From Solimicrobium sp040544425 (GTDB lineage: Bacteria; Pseudomonadota; Gammaproteobacteria; Burkholderiales; Burkholderiaceae_D): DNA of 38,580 nt. Positions within the stretch are counted from its first letter, which is position 1; every line of letters starts with the position of its first letter. The position numbers were made by a program, and so were the translations under genes. The notes below the pieces were generated by a model. That model had not been told where the DNA came from. It did not search any database and was given only the letters and a program-made list of their open reading frames with translations. This document shows, in pieces, positions 1-9,219 of this stretch. The stretch spans positions 1 through 38,580 of the forward strand of contig JBEONO010000027.1 in assembly GCA_040544425.1 (NCBI GenBank), written 5' to 3'.

Positions 1-658
1 ACTTCTCAGAATAAGAAGCCGTTTCAGTCGTTAAATCAACAAACAGTGGTGGCAAGAAACTTTTACCGCGCGAGCGGTTTCGTCCCAGGGCACACTGTGA
101 GCAGTCATTTTTAGACAGCTGCCAGTCAATTTGTTAAATCTTTCTTGCAGCCAACAATGCGACCTCAATGGCTGCTATGTGGAAAGCGGTCGTAGGGAAA
201 ATGATTTTTTCTAAATTCGAACGGCTGGTTTCTGAGTCCAGCAGACATACAAAAAGCGATTTTTTTAGGTCGCACAGACCGCTATGTGCCGATTTCTGTC
301 TGTTACAACTGTCCAACATCACAAATCCCCAATAATTCGTGCCAGCTTTTTTGTTCGGAAATCCATGTTTTCGATGCAAATACACGCGGATTCAAAAGCT
401 GCAGGCTAATATCAGGTAAGAGACTATAGATTTAATGACCGCTTGTAAATGCCCTAAATAGATCATTAGCCGGGTTCAATGAACGCTTTGAAATGTCAAA
501 ATTGGGTATTGCTGGTCACCGTTAGTCACACATTTTAAGAGCTGTACGGGGTGGAAACCGCGATGCGGTCGTGAAGGACGTCCGCGGACGGCATCGCAAG
601 TATCTGCCGCAGGTTTTCACATGGCATGGCGGAATCGATACCGGGTTTTCAACCCAGC
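1..658. other. Left-edge region without a recognisable gene
   Basis: I see no convincing gene here. The longest open frame is on the minus strand (134-385, 83 codons). It has no family resemblance that I can recognise and no clear ribosome binding site, so I do not call it. The stretch is more AT-rich than the genes that follow. Its only structure is an imperfect hairpin near 558-600, listed separately. It may contain the downstream end of the minus-strand operon's transcript and a boundary to a neighbouring locus outside the window. Confidence 0.5.
560..597 (-). terminator. Weak hairpin downstream of the minus-strand operon
   Basis: GCGATGC at 560-566 pairs with GCATCGC at 591-597, and the loop contains a GTCCGCGGAC palindrome (580-589). 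It lies about 60 bp beyond the stop of the last gene of the minus-strand operon, so it could end that transcript or stabilise its 3' end. No strong T-run follows on the minus strand, so this is a tentative call. Confidence 0.25.
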
Positions 659-1594
659 CTACGCAAACAGCAACGGCATCGGAGTCACGGTCACTTTTAC
701 CTGCAACTCCTGATCCCCACCACCCAACACAATCCCGCGCATCGGCGTGACATCGCTGAAGTCGCGGCCGATGCCGAGCGTGATATGTTCATGCTGAACC
801 AGGCAGTGATTGGTCGGATCAAAATCCACCCAGCCCAGCGTCGGGCAATATACCGAGACCCAGGCGTGCGAGGCGTCTGCGCCTATCATTCTGGGCTGAC
901 CTTCCGGTGGGTGGGTGAGGATATAACCGCTGACATAGCGCGCCGGTAATCCGAGTGAGCGGATGCAGCCTATCATCAGGTGGGCAAAATCCTGGCACAC
1001 ACCGCGTCGTCCGGTGAAGACGGTATCGAGCGGCGTGGAAATGTCGGTGGCCTGATCATCAAATTCAAAGTCGTCGAAAATGCGCTGGGTCAAATCCAGC
1101 GCGGCATCAAGATGCGGACGGCCGGGCGTGTAGCTGATGCTGGCGTAATCGCGCAGCTGGGCGCTGCAACTGATGTGTGGTGAGGCCTGTAAAAAACCGC
1201 AAGCCTCCTGGGTTGCGCGATTTTTGCTCTGCAAGATCGTATCGCGCAGCACTTCCCAGGGCAGCGAGCTGGCCAGTTTTTCTGGTCCTTCGCGACGGGC
1301 CAGCGCCACCGAGAATTCGGACAGCACCACCAAGTCGCGATGCGGGACGGTGATGCAGATATGGCGCGTGCCGTTACCAAAATAGTCGTGACCAACGATG
1401 CATTCTGATTCAGACGGGACGATGGAAATCAATTCCGATTCAACCCGTTGATAGCGAAAATTAAGCGGCGACAAATGCAGGTATTGCTGCGACAGCGTGA
1501 CCGGAGTCTGGTAGGTGTATTCGGTTTCATGCATCACATGGTAGCGTGCGCAGGCGACGAAATCGGCAGCGGGTTGAGAAGTGGTGTCGGCCAT
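659..1594 (-). CDS. Transglutaminase-like cysteine protease family protein
   Basis: The 311-residue protein has the layout of bacterial transglutaminase-like proteins. An N-terminal beta-rich domain (about 17-110, with the typical HETEYTY entry) precedes the papain-fold core (about 170-275). The catalytic triad is visible: Cys200 in GVCQDFAH, His243 in DASHAWVSVY and Asp259 in WVDFDPTN. Family members cleave or transfer acyl groups at amide bonds; the substrate here is unknown. No signal peptide is seen, so it probably works in the cytoplasm. The ATG directly follows the TAA of the ATP-grasp/alpha-E gene (TAAATG), which supports this start and implies translational coupling. The gene is the last of a three-gene minus-strand operon. 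A later start at Met21 would lose only residues ahead of the conserved N-terminal domain and is less likely. Confidence 0.9.
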   Translation of the reverse strand: MADTTSQPAADFVACARYHVMHETEYTYQTPVTLSQQYLHLSPLNFRYQRVESELISIVPSESECIVGHDYFGNGTRHICITVPHRDLVVLSEFSVALARREGPEKLASSLPWEVLRDTILQSKNRATQEACGFLQASPHISCSAQLRDYASISYTPGRPHLDAALDLTQRIFDDFEFDDQATDISTPLDTVFTGRRGVCQDFAHLMIGCIRSLGLPARYVSGYILTHPPEGQPRMIGADASHAWVSVYCPTLGWVDFDPTNHCLVQHEHITLGIGRDFSDVTPMRGIVLGGGDQELQVKVTVTPMPLLFA

Positions 1595-4165
1595 TTATGC
1601 CTGCTTTCTGTGCAAATGCTGTCCGGTGTAACTGAAAAATTGCAGACTGATCTGTTCCGAAATCGTCGCGCTGGCGCTCCAGATCTGCGACAGCATGGCA
1701 ATCAACTGTTCGTTGCCGCAATACAGGCCGGTGTCGACATTCAGTTTCAGCAGCGCCTCGCGCGACTGCAGCAATTTATCTTCGCCGCAGGGACCATAGG
1801 TGCGGGCGATTTTTTTGAGGCTTTTGCCGATGCCGTCGATCTGAAACAGGATCGAGCGCGGATTGCTTTCATCCAGCAACAGCAGATCCAGCACCGGCAG
1901 CCATTCCGGTTTGGAACGATAGCGGGCGCGGTAGGTGACGATACTGTCAGACAGTTCCAGCAGCCAGTTCAGATCGCCGCCGGGATCCATTCTCAGAGCG
2001 CGCTGCAGGGCAATGCTTTGAAATTGCAGACGCTCGAGGCGACGTCCCAGCGATAAAAAATTCCAGCCCAGATCCCGGGTCATGCCATCGAGCGTAAAGC
2101 CGGTCAGCGTCATCAGCGCTGCGGTGACATCATCCAGCAGCAACATCGCATCCGACTGAGACAGCGGCAGGCCGGTCTCATCGCTGGTCGAGACCATCTG
2201 ATTGAGCACGCGCCAGTTGTCGATCGAAAACCGCTCGCTCAAATGATTGGCCGCACTGTGCAACTGCTGCAGCTGTTGCGCGAGGCCAGGAACATCCGGC
2301 TTGACTACGGCAGAGAGCAAGGTCGCTTCGATTTGCGCATCAAGTTGTGCCTCCGATTTCGCCACGCCTGAAATTTGCTGCTGAGTTTGACTCTGCATCT
2401 GGCTGGCAGGCTCGGGTGTCTCCGGTTTGGCGATCAGCTCGTACCAGGTGCAAATCGATTTGATGGCTGGCCATTCTGATCCGCGTTCGGCGGGGGTATT
2501 GTTCGACCGATAGTTGAGCGCAACGCGCAACAGACGCGTGGTGTTGTCGCAGCGATCTGCATGGCGGCCGAACCAGAATAAATTTTCTGCCATGCGGCTT
2601 GACAGATGGGTGTCATCGCGGACCAGCTCGTCGCTGGTTATGGTGCGCGTCAGTCGCGATCCGGGAATGTCGCTGTGATTGCTGGCCTGAACCCAGGTAT
2701 CCTTGCTGCCGCCACCACGCTGCATGGTGATGATACGGGTATCGGTGCCGGTCGCTGCGCGCGTCAGACCACCGGGCATGACGATGTAACCGTTTGGCGT
2801 GGCGCAGGCGTACACGCGCAAACCGATGGAGCAGGATGACAGGCCGCCCAGACTGCCCGGCTGCCAGACCGGGGCCTGCGACAGTTTGACCATTTCCTGC
2901 GCCACATAATTTTGTGGATTGTTGCGGATCGCCTTGATCAGACGTTCGCGCTCCTGGGCATTGAGATCCTGACCAAACACCGGCGCCAGCCGCAGTTGCG
3001 GAAAACTCGGCTTGATCACCAGCTGGTCGATTTTTTCAATCACGGTGTTTAATGCTGCCGGTTCGCCGCACCACCAGGTCGCTACCGATGGCATGGTCAG
3101 CGTTTGTCCCAGCAATCGTTCGCACAGTTTGGGCAGGAAGCCGAGCAGGGCACCGGACTCAAGCAGACTGGAACCCAGACTGTTGGTGATCAGCACATTG
3201 CCGAGGCGCGCTGCCAGCGTCAGTCCGGCAATGCCCAGCGTGGAATCGGCCTTCAGTTCCAGCGGATCACAAAAATCATCATCGACCCGGCGCATGATGA
3301 CGTGCACGCGCTGCAGTCCGGCCAGACTCTTCAGCCAGACCATGCCGTTGCGCACCGTCAGGTCGCTGCCTTCCACCAGCGGCACGCCGAGATGACGCGC
3401 CAGATAGGCATGTTCGAAATAGGTTTCGTTGAATGGTCCGGGCGTGAGCAGCACGATCAGGGGTGGCTCGTTGGCACGCAGCGGCATGCCACTTTGCGCG
3501 GCGCACTGTTTGCCCCAGTGGGTCAGGGCTTTGAGCATCTCGGTAAAAAAGTCGGTCAGATGCCGCACTTTCAGATCGCGCAGCAGGTCTGGGAAAGTGC
3601 GTGCCATTGCCGAGCGGTTTTCCAATGCATAACCGGCACCGGACGGCGCCTGGGTGCGATCTGCCACCACCCACCAGCGACCACTGGGCGCGCGCGCCAG
3701 ATCGATCGCGTAAAAATGCAGGGCGATATTGTCAAGATGGCGGATGCCATGACAGGGCCGTAAAAAACCGCCGTGACCATGAATCAGGGTCGGCGGCACC
3801 AGCCCTTCCTTGATGATGGTTTGATCGCCGTACACATCCACCAGAATCTGATTGAGCAGGGTGGCACGCTGAATTACCCCGGCTTCAATCTCGGCCCATT
3901 CATGTTCGGGCAGGATAAATGGCAAAAAATTCAGATTCCAGGGACGCTGCATACCTTTGGCATCGGTGTACACGTTATAGGTCACGCCGTTCTCGCGCAC
4001 GTGACGTTGCACCATATCGAGGCGTCGTGTGATATTTTCGGGCGTTTCGTCGGCCAGACTGTCTAAAATGGTGCGCCAATGCGGACGCGGCAGCTTGGCT
4101 TCGTCCAGCATTTCATCAAAACCGCCTGATTGAGGACGATATTTCGCCAGTAAGTTAGTTAACAT
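1595..4165 (-). CDS. Circularly permuted ATP-grasp / alpha-E fusion protein
   Basis: This 856-residue protein joins two modules that are separate genes elsewhere in this window. Residues about 1-495 form the circularly permuted ATP-grasp domain (DUF404/DUF407 type). Motifs include PSGAGYALENR near 174-184, RRVDDDFCDPLEL near 292-304, VIKPSF near 383-388, VMPGGLTRAA near 462-471 and RGGGSKDTW near 483-491. Residues about 520-850 form the helical alpha-E domain (DUF403), opening with SSRMAENLFWFGRHADR. ATP-grasp enzymes join a carboxylate to an amine through an acyl phosphate; alpha-E is its constant partner, of unknown biochemical role. The linker at about 580-610 is rich in Gln, Ser and Glu and probably flexible. 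The gene starts 40 bp after the upstream amidoligase gene and touches the downstream transglutaminase gene. The reaction product is not known. Confidence 0.9.
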   Translation of the reverse strand: MLTNLLAKYRPQSGGFDEMLDEAKLPRPHWRTILDSLADETPENITRRLDMVQRHVRENGVTYNVYTDAKGMQRPWNLNFLPFILPEHEWAEIEAGVIQRATLLNQILVDVYGDQTIIKEGLVPPTLIHGHGGFLRPCHGIRHLDNIALHFYAIDLARAPSGRWWVVADRTQAPSGAGYALENRSAMARTFPDLLRDLKVRHLTDFFTEMLKALTHWGKQCAAQSGMPLRANEPPLIVLLTPGPFNETYFEHAYLARHLGVPLVEGSDLTVRNGMVWLKSLAGLQRVHVIMRRVDDDFCDPLELKADSTLGIAGLTLAARLGNVLITNSLGSSLLESGALLGFLPKLCERLLGQTLTMPSVATWWCGEPAALNTVIEKIDQLVIKPSFPQLRLAPVFGQDLNAQERERLIKAIRNNPQNYVAQEMVKLSQAPVWQPGSLGGLSSCSIGLRVYACATPNGYIVMPGGLTRAATGTDTRIITMQRGGGSKDTWVQASNHSDIPGSRLTRTITSDELVRDDTHLSSRMAENLFWFGRHADRCDNTTRLLRVALNYRSNNTPAERGSEWPAIKSICTWYELIAKPETPEPASQMQSQTQQQISGVAKSEAQLDAQIEATLLSAVVKPDVPGLAQQLQQLHSAANHLSERFSIDNWRVLNQMVSTSDETGLPLSQSDAMLLLDDVTAALMTLTGFTLDGMTRDLGWNFLSLGRRLERLQFQSIALQRALRMDPGGDLNWLLELSDSIVTYRARYRSKPEWLPVLDLLLLDESNPRSILFQIDGIGKSLKKIARTYGPCGEDKLLQSREALLKLNVDTGLYCGNEQLIAMLSQIWSASATISEQISLQFFSYTGQHLHRKQA

Positions 4166-4205
4166 TGCTTCACTTATTCATTAATGCAAGACCCAGATGA
4201 TACGG

Positions 4206-7200
4206 TTAACGCGCTTGCCAACGCAAATCGAGTGTCAACGGGAAATTGGGATTGAGTTCTTCCTTGGGCACAAACATCGGGCCGGGCGTATGTCCATGTT
4301 CCCAAAAACGGGCAAAGCGACGGGCCTCGGCGGCATTGGCATTGACTGGCGAACTTTCTTCACTGCGGCCACCCGGATGGGCCACATGATAGGTGCAGCC
4401 GCCGATGGCGCGCCCGCTCCAGGTATCGACCAGATCAAATACCAGCGGCGCGTGGACCGGAATGGTCGGATGCAGCGCCGACCATGGACTCCAGGCGCGA
4501 AACCGCACTCCCGCGACGAACTCACCCGGCACACCGGTCGGGTGCAGCGGCAGCATGCGGCCATTGCAGGCAATCACGTGGCGACCGCCGGTCAGACCAC
4601 GCACGCGCAGCTGCATGCGTTCCACCGACGAATCCACATAACGCGCCGTGCCGCCCGCGCTCATTTCTTCGCCCAGCACATTCCACGGTTCGATTGCCTG
4701 ACGCAATTCCATTTCAACCCCTTCGTAGACCACCGTGCCGAAACGCGGGAAGCGAAATTCGATGAACGGATCGAACCAGTGCTCGGCAAACGCATAGCCG
4801 GCGCGGTTCAGGTCCTTGACGACATCACGCATGTCCTGCGCGACAAAGTGCGGCAGCATCCATTTGTCATGCAGGGCGGTGCCCCAGTTAATCAGTTTTT
4901 GCTGATACGGCTGATTCCAGAAGCGCGCCACCAGCGCGCGCAGCAGCAGCATCTGCAACAGGCTCATGCGTTCATGCGGGGGCATTTCGAAGGCGCGAAA
5001 TTCGACCAGCCCGAGCCGTCCGGTCGGACCGTCCGGCGAATACAGTTTGTCGATGGAAAATTCCGAGCGGTGGGTATTGCCGGTCAGATCGACCAGCAGA
5101 TTGCGCAGCAGGCGGTCCACCATCCACGGTTTGTCGCCGGGATGCATAGTGGGCAGAACCTGATCCATCTGCTGGAAGGCAATCGCCAGTTCATACAGAT
5201 TGTCGTCGCGCGCTTCATCGACACGCGGTGCCTGGCTGGTCGGTCCGATGAAGGTCCCGGAAAACAGATACGACAGAGCCGGATGGTTTTGCCAGTAAGT
5301 GATCAGGCTTTTCAGCAGATCGGGGCGACGCAGCATCGGGCTGTCTTCTGCCGTTGCGCCACCTAAGGTCGCGTGATTGCCGCCGCCGGTGCCGGTGTGC
5401 CGTCCGTCGAGCATGAATTTTTCAGTGCCGAGGCGGGTCAGACGCGCTTCTTCATACAGCGTGGTGGTGTTGTAGACCAGTTCATTCCAGCTGGCGGCCG
5501 GATGCACGTTGACTTCGATTACCCCGGGATCGGGCGTGACGCTGAGCAGCTTGATGCGCGGATCACGCGGCGGCGGATAGCCTTCCAGCCACAGTTTGAA
5601 CTTCAGTTTTGCGGCAGTGTGCTCGATCGCATTGACCAGCGCCAGATAGTCTTCAATCCGTTTCAATGGCGGCATGAATACATGCAGCCGACCGCGGCGC
5701 ACTTCGATGCACAGCGCGGTGTGGATGATATCGGTGGCGGCCACTGTCGTTGCTGTTTTTGCAGGCGGGACCGTGGCGTTGGCTTTGGCTATGCGTGCGG
5801 GAATGTGGGCGGCGCGCCGGGCTGATTTGGCCAGGGCCGGTTTCGGGGCAAACGGGTCGACCTCAAATTCGCTGACTTTATCTTTGGGCATCACCCACGG
5901 CAGGGATTGCAGCGGCAGGCGCAGTCCCAGTGGCGAGTCGCCCTCCAGCAGATACAGATGCTCGCGCTTGAGTGGCCAGGGCGAGGTTTTCCAGATCGTG
6001 CCCAGCGAATGCTCCGGGTCGAATTCGAGAGCCTTGAGCGGCAGCACGTAACCGGCCACCTGTCCCAGTCCGCGTGCCAGCAGACGTGCCAGCCGACGCC
6101 GTTCATCCGGGTCGGTCAGATCGGCCTTGGTCGGGTCCAGATTGAGCGGCATGGCCTGTTCGCGTTGCACCTGCAGGATCACGTCTTCATAGGCGGAGAT
6201 GGCGCTGCCGGTCGGCAGGTTCAGCATGCGGATCAGCTCTTCCATGAAGCGGCCGGACTCGGCCGGACCATAGCCGTCGTTGTGGTTTTCATCGGAAAAC
6301 AGCGTCTCGTCGACCCAGAGCGGCTCACCGTCAGTGCGCCAGAAAATGTTCAGGGCCCAGCGCGGCAGGGGTTCACCCGGATACCATTTGCCCTGACCGT
6401 AATGCAGCAGACCGCCCGGTGCAAAATGATTTTTCAGGCGCTGCATCAGCTGCCCGGCCAGCTTGCGCTTGTTGTCGCCGTGCGCCAGCGTGTTCCATTC
6501 GGGGCCGTCCATGTCATCAATCGAGACAAAGGTCGGCTCGCCGCCCTGGGTCAGGCGCACATCGCTGCGTTTCAGGTCGTCATCGACCTGCTGCCCGAGC
6601 AGATCGATGTGCTGCCAGTCCTCCTCGGTGTACGGTTTGGTTACGCGCGGATCTTCGTGAATGCGGGTTACCGTCATGGTGTGGGTAAAAGTGACCTCGG
6701 CCTCATCGGTGAATCCGGTAACCGGCGCAGCGGATGAGGGCAGGGCCGTGCAGGCCAGCGGGATATGACCTTCGCTGGCCAGCATGCCCGAAGTCGGGTC
6801 CAGCCCGATCCAGCCCGCGCCGGGAATATACACTTCGGTCCAGGCATGCAGGTCGGTGAAATCGACCTCGGTACCACTCGGACCATCCAGTGCGGCCTGA
6901 TCGGCCTTGAGCTGGATCAGATAGCCCGACACAAAGCGCGCCGCCAGCCCCATTTCGCGCAGAATCTGCACCAGCAACCAGCCGGTGTCGCGACACGAGC
7001 CCGAGGCCAGTTGCAGGGTTTCCTCCGGCTTTTGCACGCCGGGCTCCATTCTGAGCAGGTAGGCGATCTGCTTTTGCAGGCGCTGATTGATCGCCACCAG
7101 AAAATCGTTGGTCAGAATTTTTTCCGCCAGCAGCTCCTCCCGTGCCTCTGCCACCCATTTTTTGAGCAGCGGACCGGCTTCATCGCTTTTCAGATAGGGG

Positions 7201-7544
7201 CTCAGTTCACCCTGCAACTGGCCGGGGTAGGCAAACGGAAAATGCTCGGCATATTTTTCGACAAAAAAATCAAACGGATTAATGACCGTCATGTCGGCAA
7301 CCAGATCGACCGTGAATTCCAGCAAATCGGTTTTTTCGGGAAACACGAAGCGGCCTATGTAGTTGCCATAAGGGTCCTGCTGCCAGTTGATGAAGTGCTT
7401 TTTCGGCTGAACGGTCAGCGAATACGAGAGGATGGGCGTGCGGGCATGCGGTGCCGGACGCAGCCGCACTTCATGCGGCGACAGGTTGATTAGGCGATCG
7501 TACTGGTAACGAGTTCGGTGATGAAGCGCGATACGGATGGCCAT
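4206..7544 (-). CDS. Transglutaminase-like domain fused to DUF2126 putative amidoligase
   Basis: A 1112-residue two-enzyme fusion and first gene of the minus-strand operon. Residues about 1-265 are a transglutaminase-like module: N-terminal beta domain (HHRTRYQYD), then the cysteine core with Cys184 in SGSCRDTGW, His233 in DLHAWTEVY and Asp249 in GLDPTSG. From about residue 330 (LTQGGEPTF) to the C-terminus runs DUF2126, a family predicted to be a glutamine-synthetase-fold amidoligase. Conserved-looking blocks include GVIEVNVHPAASW, DGRHTGTGGGNHATLGG around residue 711-727, and GLVEFRAFEMPPH. An Ala/Lys-rich linker lies near 570-600. One polypeptide would thus hold an amide-bond hydrolase or transferase and an amide ligase. 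Length is normal for this fusion. The divergent ATP-grasp gene starts 261 bp away. Function is from family knowledge; the substrate is unknown. Confidence 0.9.
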   Translation of the reverse strand: MAIRIALHHRTRYQYDRLINLSPHEVRLRPAPHARTPILSYSLTVQPKKHFINWQQDPYGNYIGRFVFPEKTDLLEFTVDLVADMTVINPFDFFVEKYAEHFPFAYPGQLQGELSPYLKSDEAGPLLKKWVAEAREELLAEKILTNDFLVAINQRLQKQIAYLLRMEPGVQKPEETLQLASGSCRDTGWLLVQILREMGLAARFVSGYLIQLKADQAALDGPSGTEVDFTDLHAWTEVYIPGAGWIGLDPTSGMLASEGHIPLACTALPSSAAPVTGFTDEAEVTFTHTMTVTRIHEDPRVTKPYTEEDWQHIDLLGQQVDDDLKRSDVRLTQGGEPTFVSIDDMDGPEWNTLAHGDNKRKLAGQLMQRLKNHFAPGGLLHYGQGKWYPGEPLPRWALNIFWRTDGEPLWVDETLFSDENHNDGYGPAESGRFMEELIRMLNLPTGSAISAYEDVILQVQREQAMPLNLDPTKADLTDPDERRRLARLLARGLGQVAGYVLPLKALEFDPEHSLGTIWKTSPWPLKREHLYLLEGDSPLGLRLPLQSLPWVMPKDKVSEFEVDPFAPKPALAKSARRAAHIPARIAKANATVPPAKTATTVAATDIIHTALCIEVRRGRLHVFMPPLKRIEDYLALVNAIEHTAAKLKFKLWLEGYPPPRDPRIKLLSVTPDPGVIEVNVHPAASWNELVYNTTTLYEEARLTRLGTEKFMLDGRHTGTGGGNHATLGGATAEDSPMLRRPDLLKSLITYWQNHPALSYLFSGTFIGPTSQAPRVDEARDDNLYELAIAFQQMDQVLPTMHPGDKPWMVDRLLRNLLVDLTGNTHRSEFSIDKLYSPDGPTGRLGLVEFRAFEMPPHERMSLLQMLLLRALVARFWNQPYQQKLINWGTALHDKWMLPHFVAQDMRDVVKDLNRAGYAFAEHWFDPFIEFRFPRFGTVVYEGVEMELRQAIEPWNVLGEEMSAGGTARYVDSSVERMQLRVRGLTGGRHVIACNGRMLPLHPTGVPGEFVAGVRFRAWSPWSALHPTIPVHAPLVFDLVDTWSGRAIGGCTYHVAHPGGRSEESSPVNANAAEARRFARFWEHGHTPGPMFVPKEELNPNFPLTLDLRWQAR

Positions 7545-7655
7545 AAAGTATTGTCTTTCAATAATTAAAAGCGAAGTGGTCCGGAACTCATTGACCTCAA
7601 CTAGCAGGATTCATACCCGAGTACCTGACGACCCTGTTTCGGCAACCCCTGCCCC

Positions 7656-7691
7656 GTCGTTCCCGCGGCCTTAGGCGGGAACCCAGTGTCG
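7656..7691 (+). repeat. REP-like palindromic repeat, copy 1
   Basis: A GTCGTTCCCGCG...GGCGGGAACCCAG palindrome whose TTCCCGC and GCGGGAA arms can form a hairpin. It matches, with a few substitutions, the copies at 7715-7751 (inverted), 35737-35774 and 36602-36639. It lies in the 261-bp divergent gap between the two ATP-grasp units, where it could insulate the two promoters or simply be a dispersed element. Confidence 0.7.
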
Positions 7692-7714
7692 TATATCCCT
7701 GGTCCCAAACCAAA

Positions 7715-7751
7715 CGACGCTAGGTTCCCGCCTGGGCCCGCTGGAACGACG
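7715..7751 (-). repeat. REP-like palindromic repeat, copy 2 (inverted)
   Basis: Read on the minus strand this is GTCGTTCCAGCGGGC...GGCGGGAACCTAG, the same family as copy 1 and pointing the other way. The two copies form a head-to-head pair 23 bp apart, like the paired REP units (BIMEs) of other bacteria. The plus-strand ATP-grasp gene and its strong RBS begin about 50 bp downstream. Confidence 0.65.
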
Positions 7752-7805
7752 GAGGGCAGTGCCTGGCACGGTTCTTGATAGTGAGTAATCAACCGGGAGG
7801 TAACG

Positions 7806-9218
7806 ATGCGTAGATTTTTTGACGAAATGTATTCAAGTCCTTCTGAAGTGCGCCAGCATTATGGCCACTTCCAAAGCTGGCTGGCAGAGCAGCAGCCGCA
7901 GCTGATCGAACAGAAGCGGGTCGAAGCCGAGCTGATTTTTAGGCGGGTGGGGATTACCTTTGCCGTCACTGGCGACAATGAAGGGAATGAGCGGCTGATT
8001 CCGTTTGACATCATCCCGCGCATCATCTGCGCCGCCGAGTGGAAGCAGCTCAAAGCCGGTCTGATCCAGCGGGTCACGGCGCTGAATCTTTTTCTGCACG
8101 ATATCTATCATGATCAGCACATCCTGAAGACCGGGCTGATTCCACCCGAACAGATTTTGAACAACGACCAGTACCGCAAAAAAATGCAGGGCGTCGATGT
8201 CAGTCTGTCGGTGTATGCGCATATCGCGGGCGTGGACATCGTGCGCGCCGGTGAGGGTGAGTTTTATGTGCTCGAAGATAATCTGCGTGTCCCGTCCGGG
8301 GTTTCCTACATGCTGGAAAACCGCAAGATGATGATGCGCCTGTTTCCGGATCTGTTCGCCCGGCACCGGATCGCACCGGTCGCGCATTATCCTGATCTGC
8401 TGCTGGACACGCTGCGTTGCTCGGCACCCAAAGGCCGCGACAATCCGACTGTAGTGGTCATGACCCCCGGCATGTATAACTCGGCCTATTTTGAACACGC
8501 CTTTCTGGCGCAGCAGATGGGCGTCAATCTGGTGCAGGGCAGCGACCTGTTTGTCGATAACGATATTGTTTTCATGCGCACCACGCGCGGACCGAAACGG
8601 GTCGACGTCATCTACCGGCGCATCGATGATGATTATCTCGATCCCCAGGAATTCCGCAGCGATTCAACGCTGGGCGTGCCGGGTCTGTTTTCTGCCTACC
8701 GCAAGGGCAATGTGAGTCTGGCCAATGCGATCGGAACCGGTGTCGCTGACGACAAGTCGATCTACCCGTACGTCCCCGACATGATCCGGTTTTATCTGAG
8801 CCAGGAGCCGATACTGAATAACGTGCCCACCTACCAGTGCCGCAAGAAAGAGGATCTGTCCTACACGCTTGAGCATCTGGCCGAGCTGGTGGTCAAGGAA
8901 GTGCATGGTGCCGGTGGCTACGGCATGCTGGTTGGTCCGGCTGCCAGCAAGGCAGAAATCGAACAGTTCCGGCAGCGCATCCTGGCCCGACCGGAAGGCT
9001 ATATCGCCCAGCCGACGCTGGCACTGTCGGCCTGTCCGACCTATGTTGCGCAGGACATTGCGCCGCGCCACATTGATCTGCGTCCGTTTGTGCTGTCCGG
9101 CAAATCGGTGGTGATGGCGCCTGGCGGTTTGACCCGGGTGGCGTTGAAAGAGGGTTCGCTGGTGGTGAATTCATCGCAGGGCGGTGGTACAAAAGATACC
9201 TGGATACTGGAGAGATAA
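7806..9218 (+). CDS. Circularly permuted ATP-grasp protein (DUF404/DUF407)
   Basis: A 470-residue stand-alone member of the circularly permuted ATP-grasp family, paralogous to the N-terminal half of the minus-strand fusion. Motifs in order are VLEDNLRVPSGVSYMLENRK (about 155-174), DVIYRRIDDDYLDPQEF (about 267-283), VVKEVHGAGGYGML (about 353-366), VMAPGGLTRVAL and SSQGGGTKDTWIL at the C-terminus. Acidic residues near the ATP site (EDN 157-159) and the Gly-rich lysine loop are present, so the enzyme appears active. The family is predicted to form amide bonds; substrates are unknown. A strong GGGAGGT ribosome site lies 5 nt before the ATG. The alpha-E gene follows after a single base (TAA T ATG), so the two are almost certainly co-translated. 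Confidence 0.92.
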   Translation: MRRFFDEMYSSPSEVRQHYGHFQSWLAEQQPQLIEQKRVEAELIFRRVGITFAVTGDNEGNERLIPFDIIPRIICAAEWKQLKAGLIQRVTALNLFLHDIYHDQHILKTGLIPPEQILNNDQYRKKMQGVDVSLSVYAHIAGVDIVRAGEGEFYVLEDNLRVPSGVSYMLENRKMMMRLFPDLFARHRIAPVAHYPDLLLDTLRCSAPKGRDNPTVVVMTPGMYNSAYFEHAFLAQQMGVNLVQGSDLFVDNDIVFMRTTRGPKRVDVIYRRIDDDYLDPQEFRSDSTLGVPGLFSAYRKGNVSLANAIGTGVADDKSIYPYVPDMIRFYLSQEPILNNVPTYQCRKKEDLSYTLEHLAELVVKEVHGAGGYGMLVGPAASKAEIEQFRQRILARPEGYIAQPTLALSACPTYVAQDIAPRHIDLRPFVLSGKSVVMAPGGLTRVALKEGSLVVNSSQGGGTKDTWILER

Positions 9219-9219
9219 T

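Noticed and set aside
134..385. 83-codon minus-strand open frame
   Set aside because: No recognisable family, no ribosome site, and an amino-acid make-up that does not suggest a selected protein.
1448..6737. Many long plus-strand frames opposite the ATP-grasp and amidoligase genes
   Set aside because: They are antisense shadows in GC-rich coding DNA; the minus-strand frames carry clear motifs and tight gene spacing.
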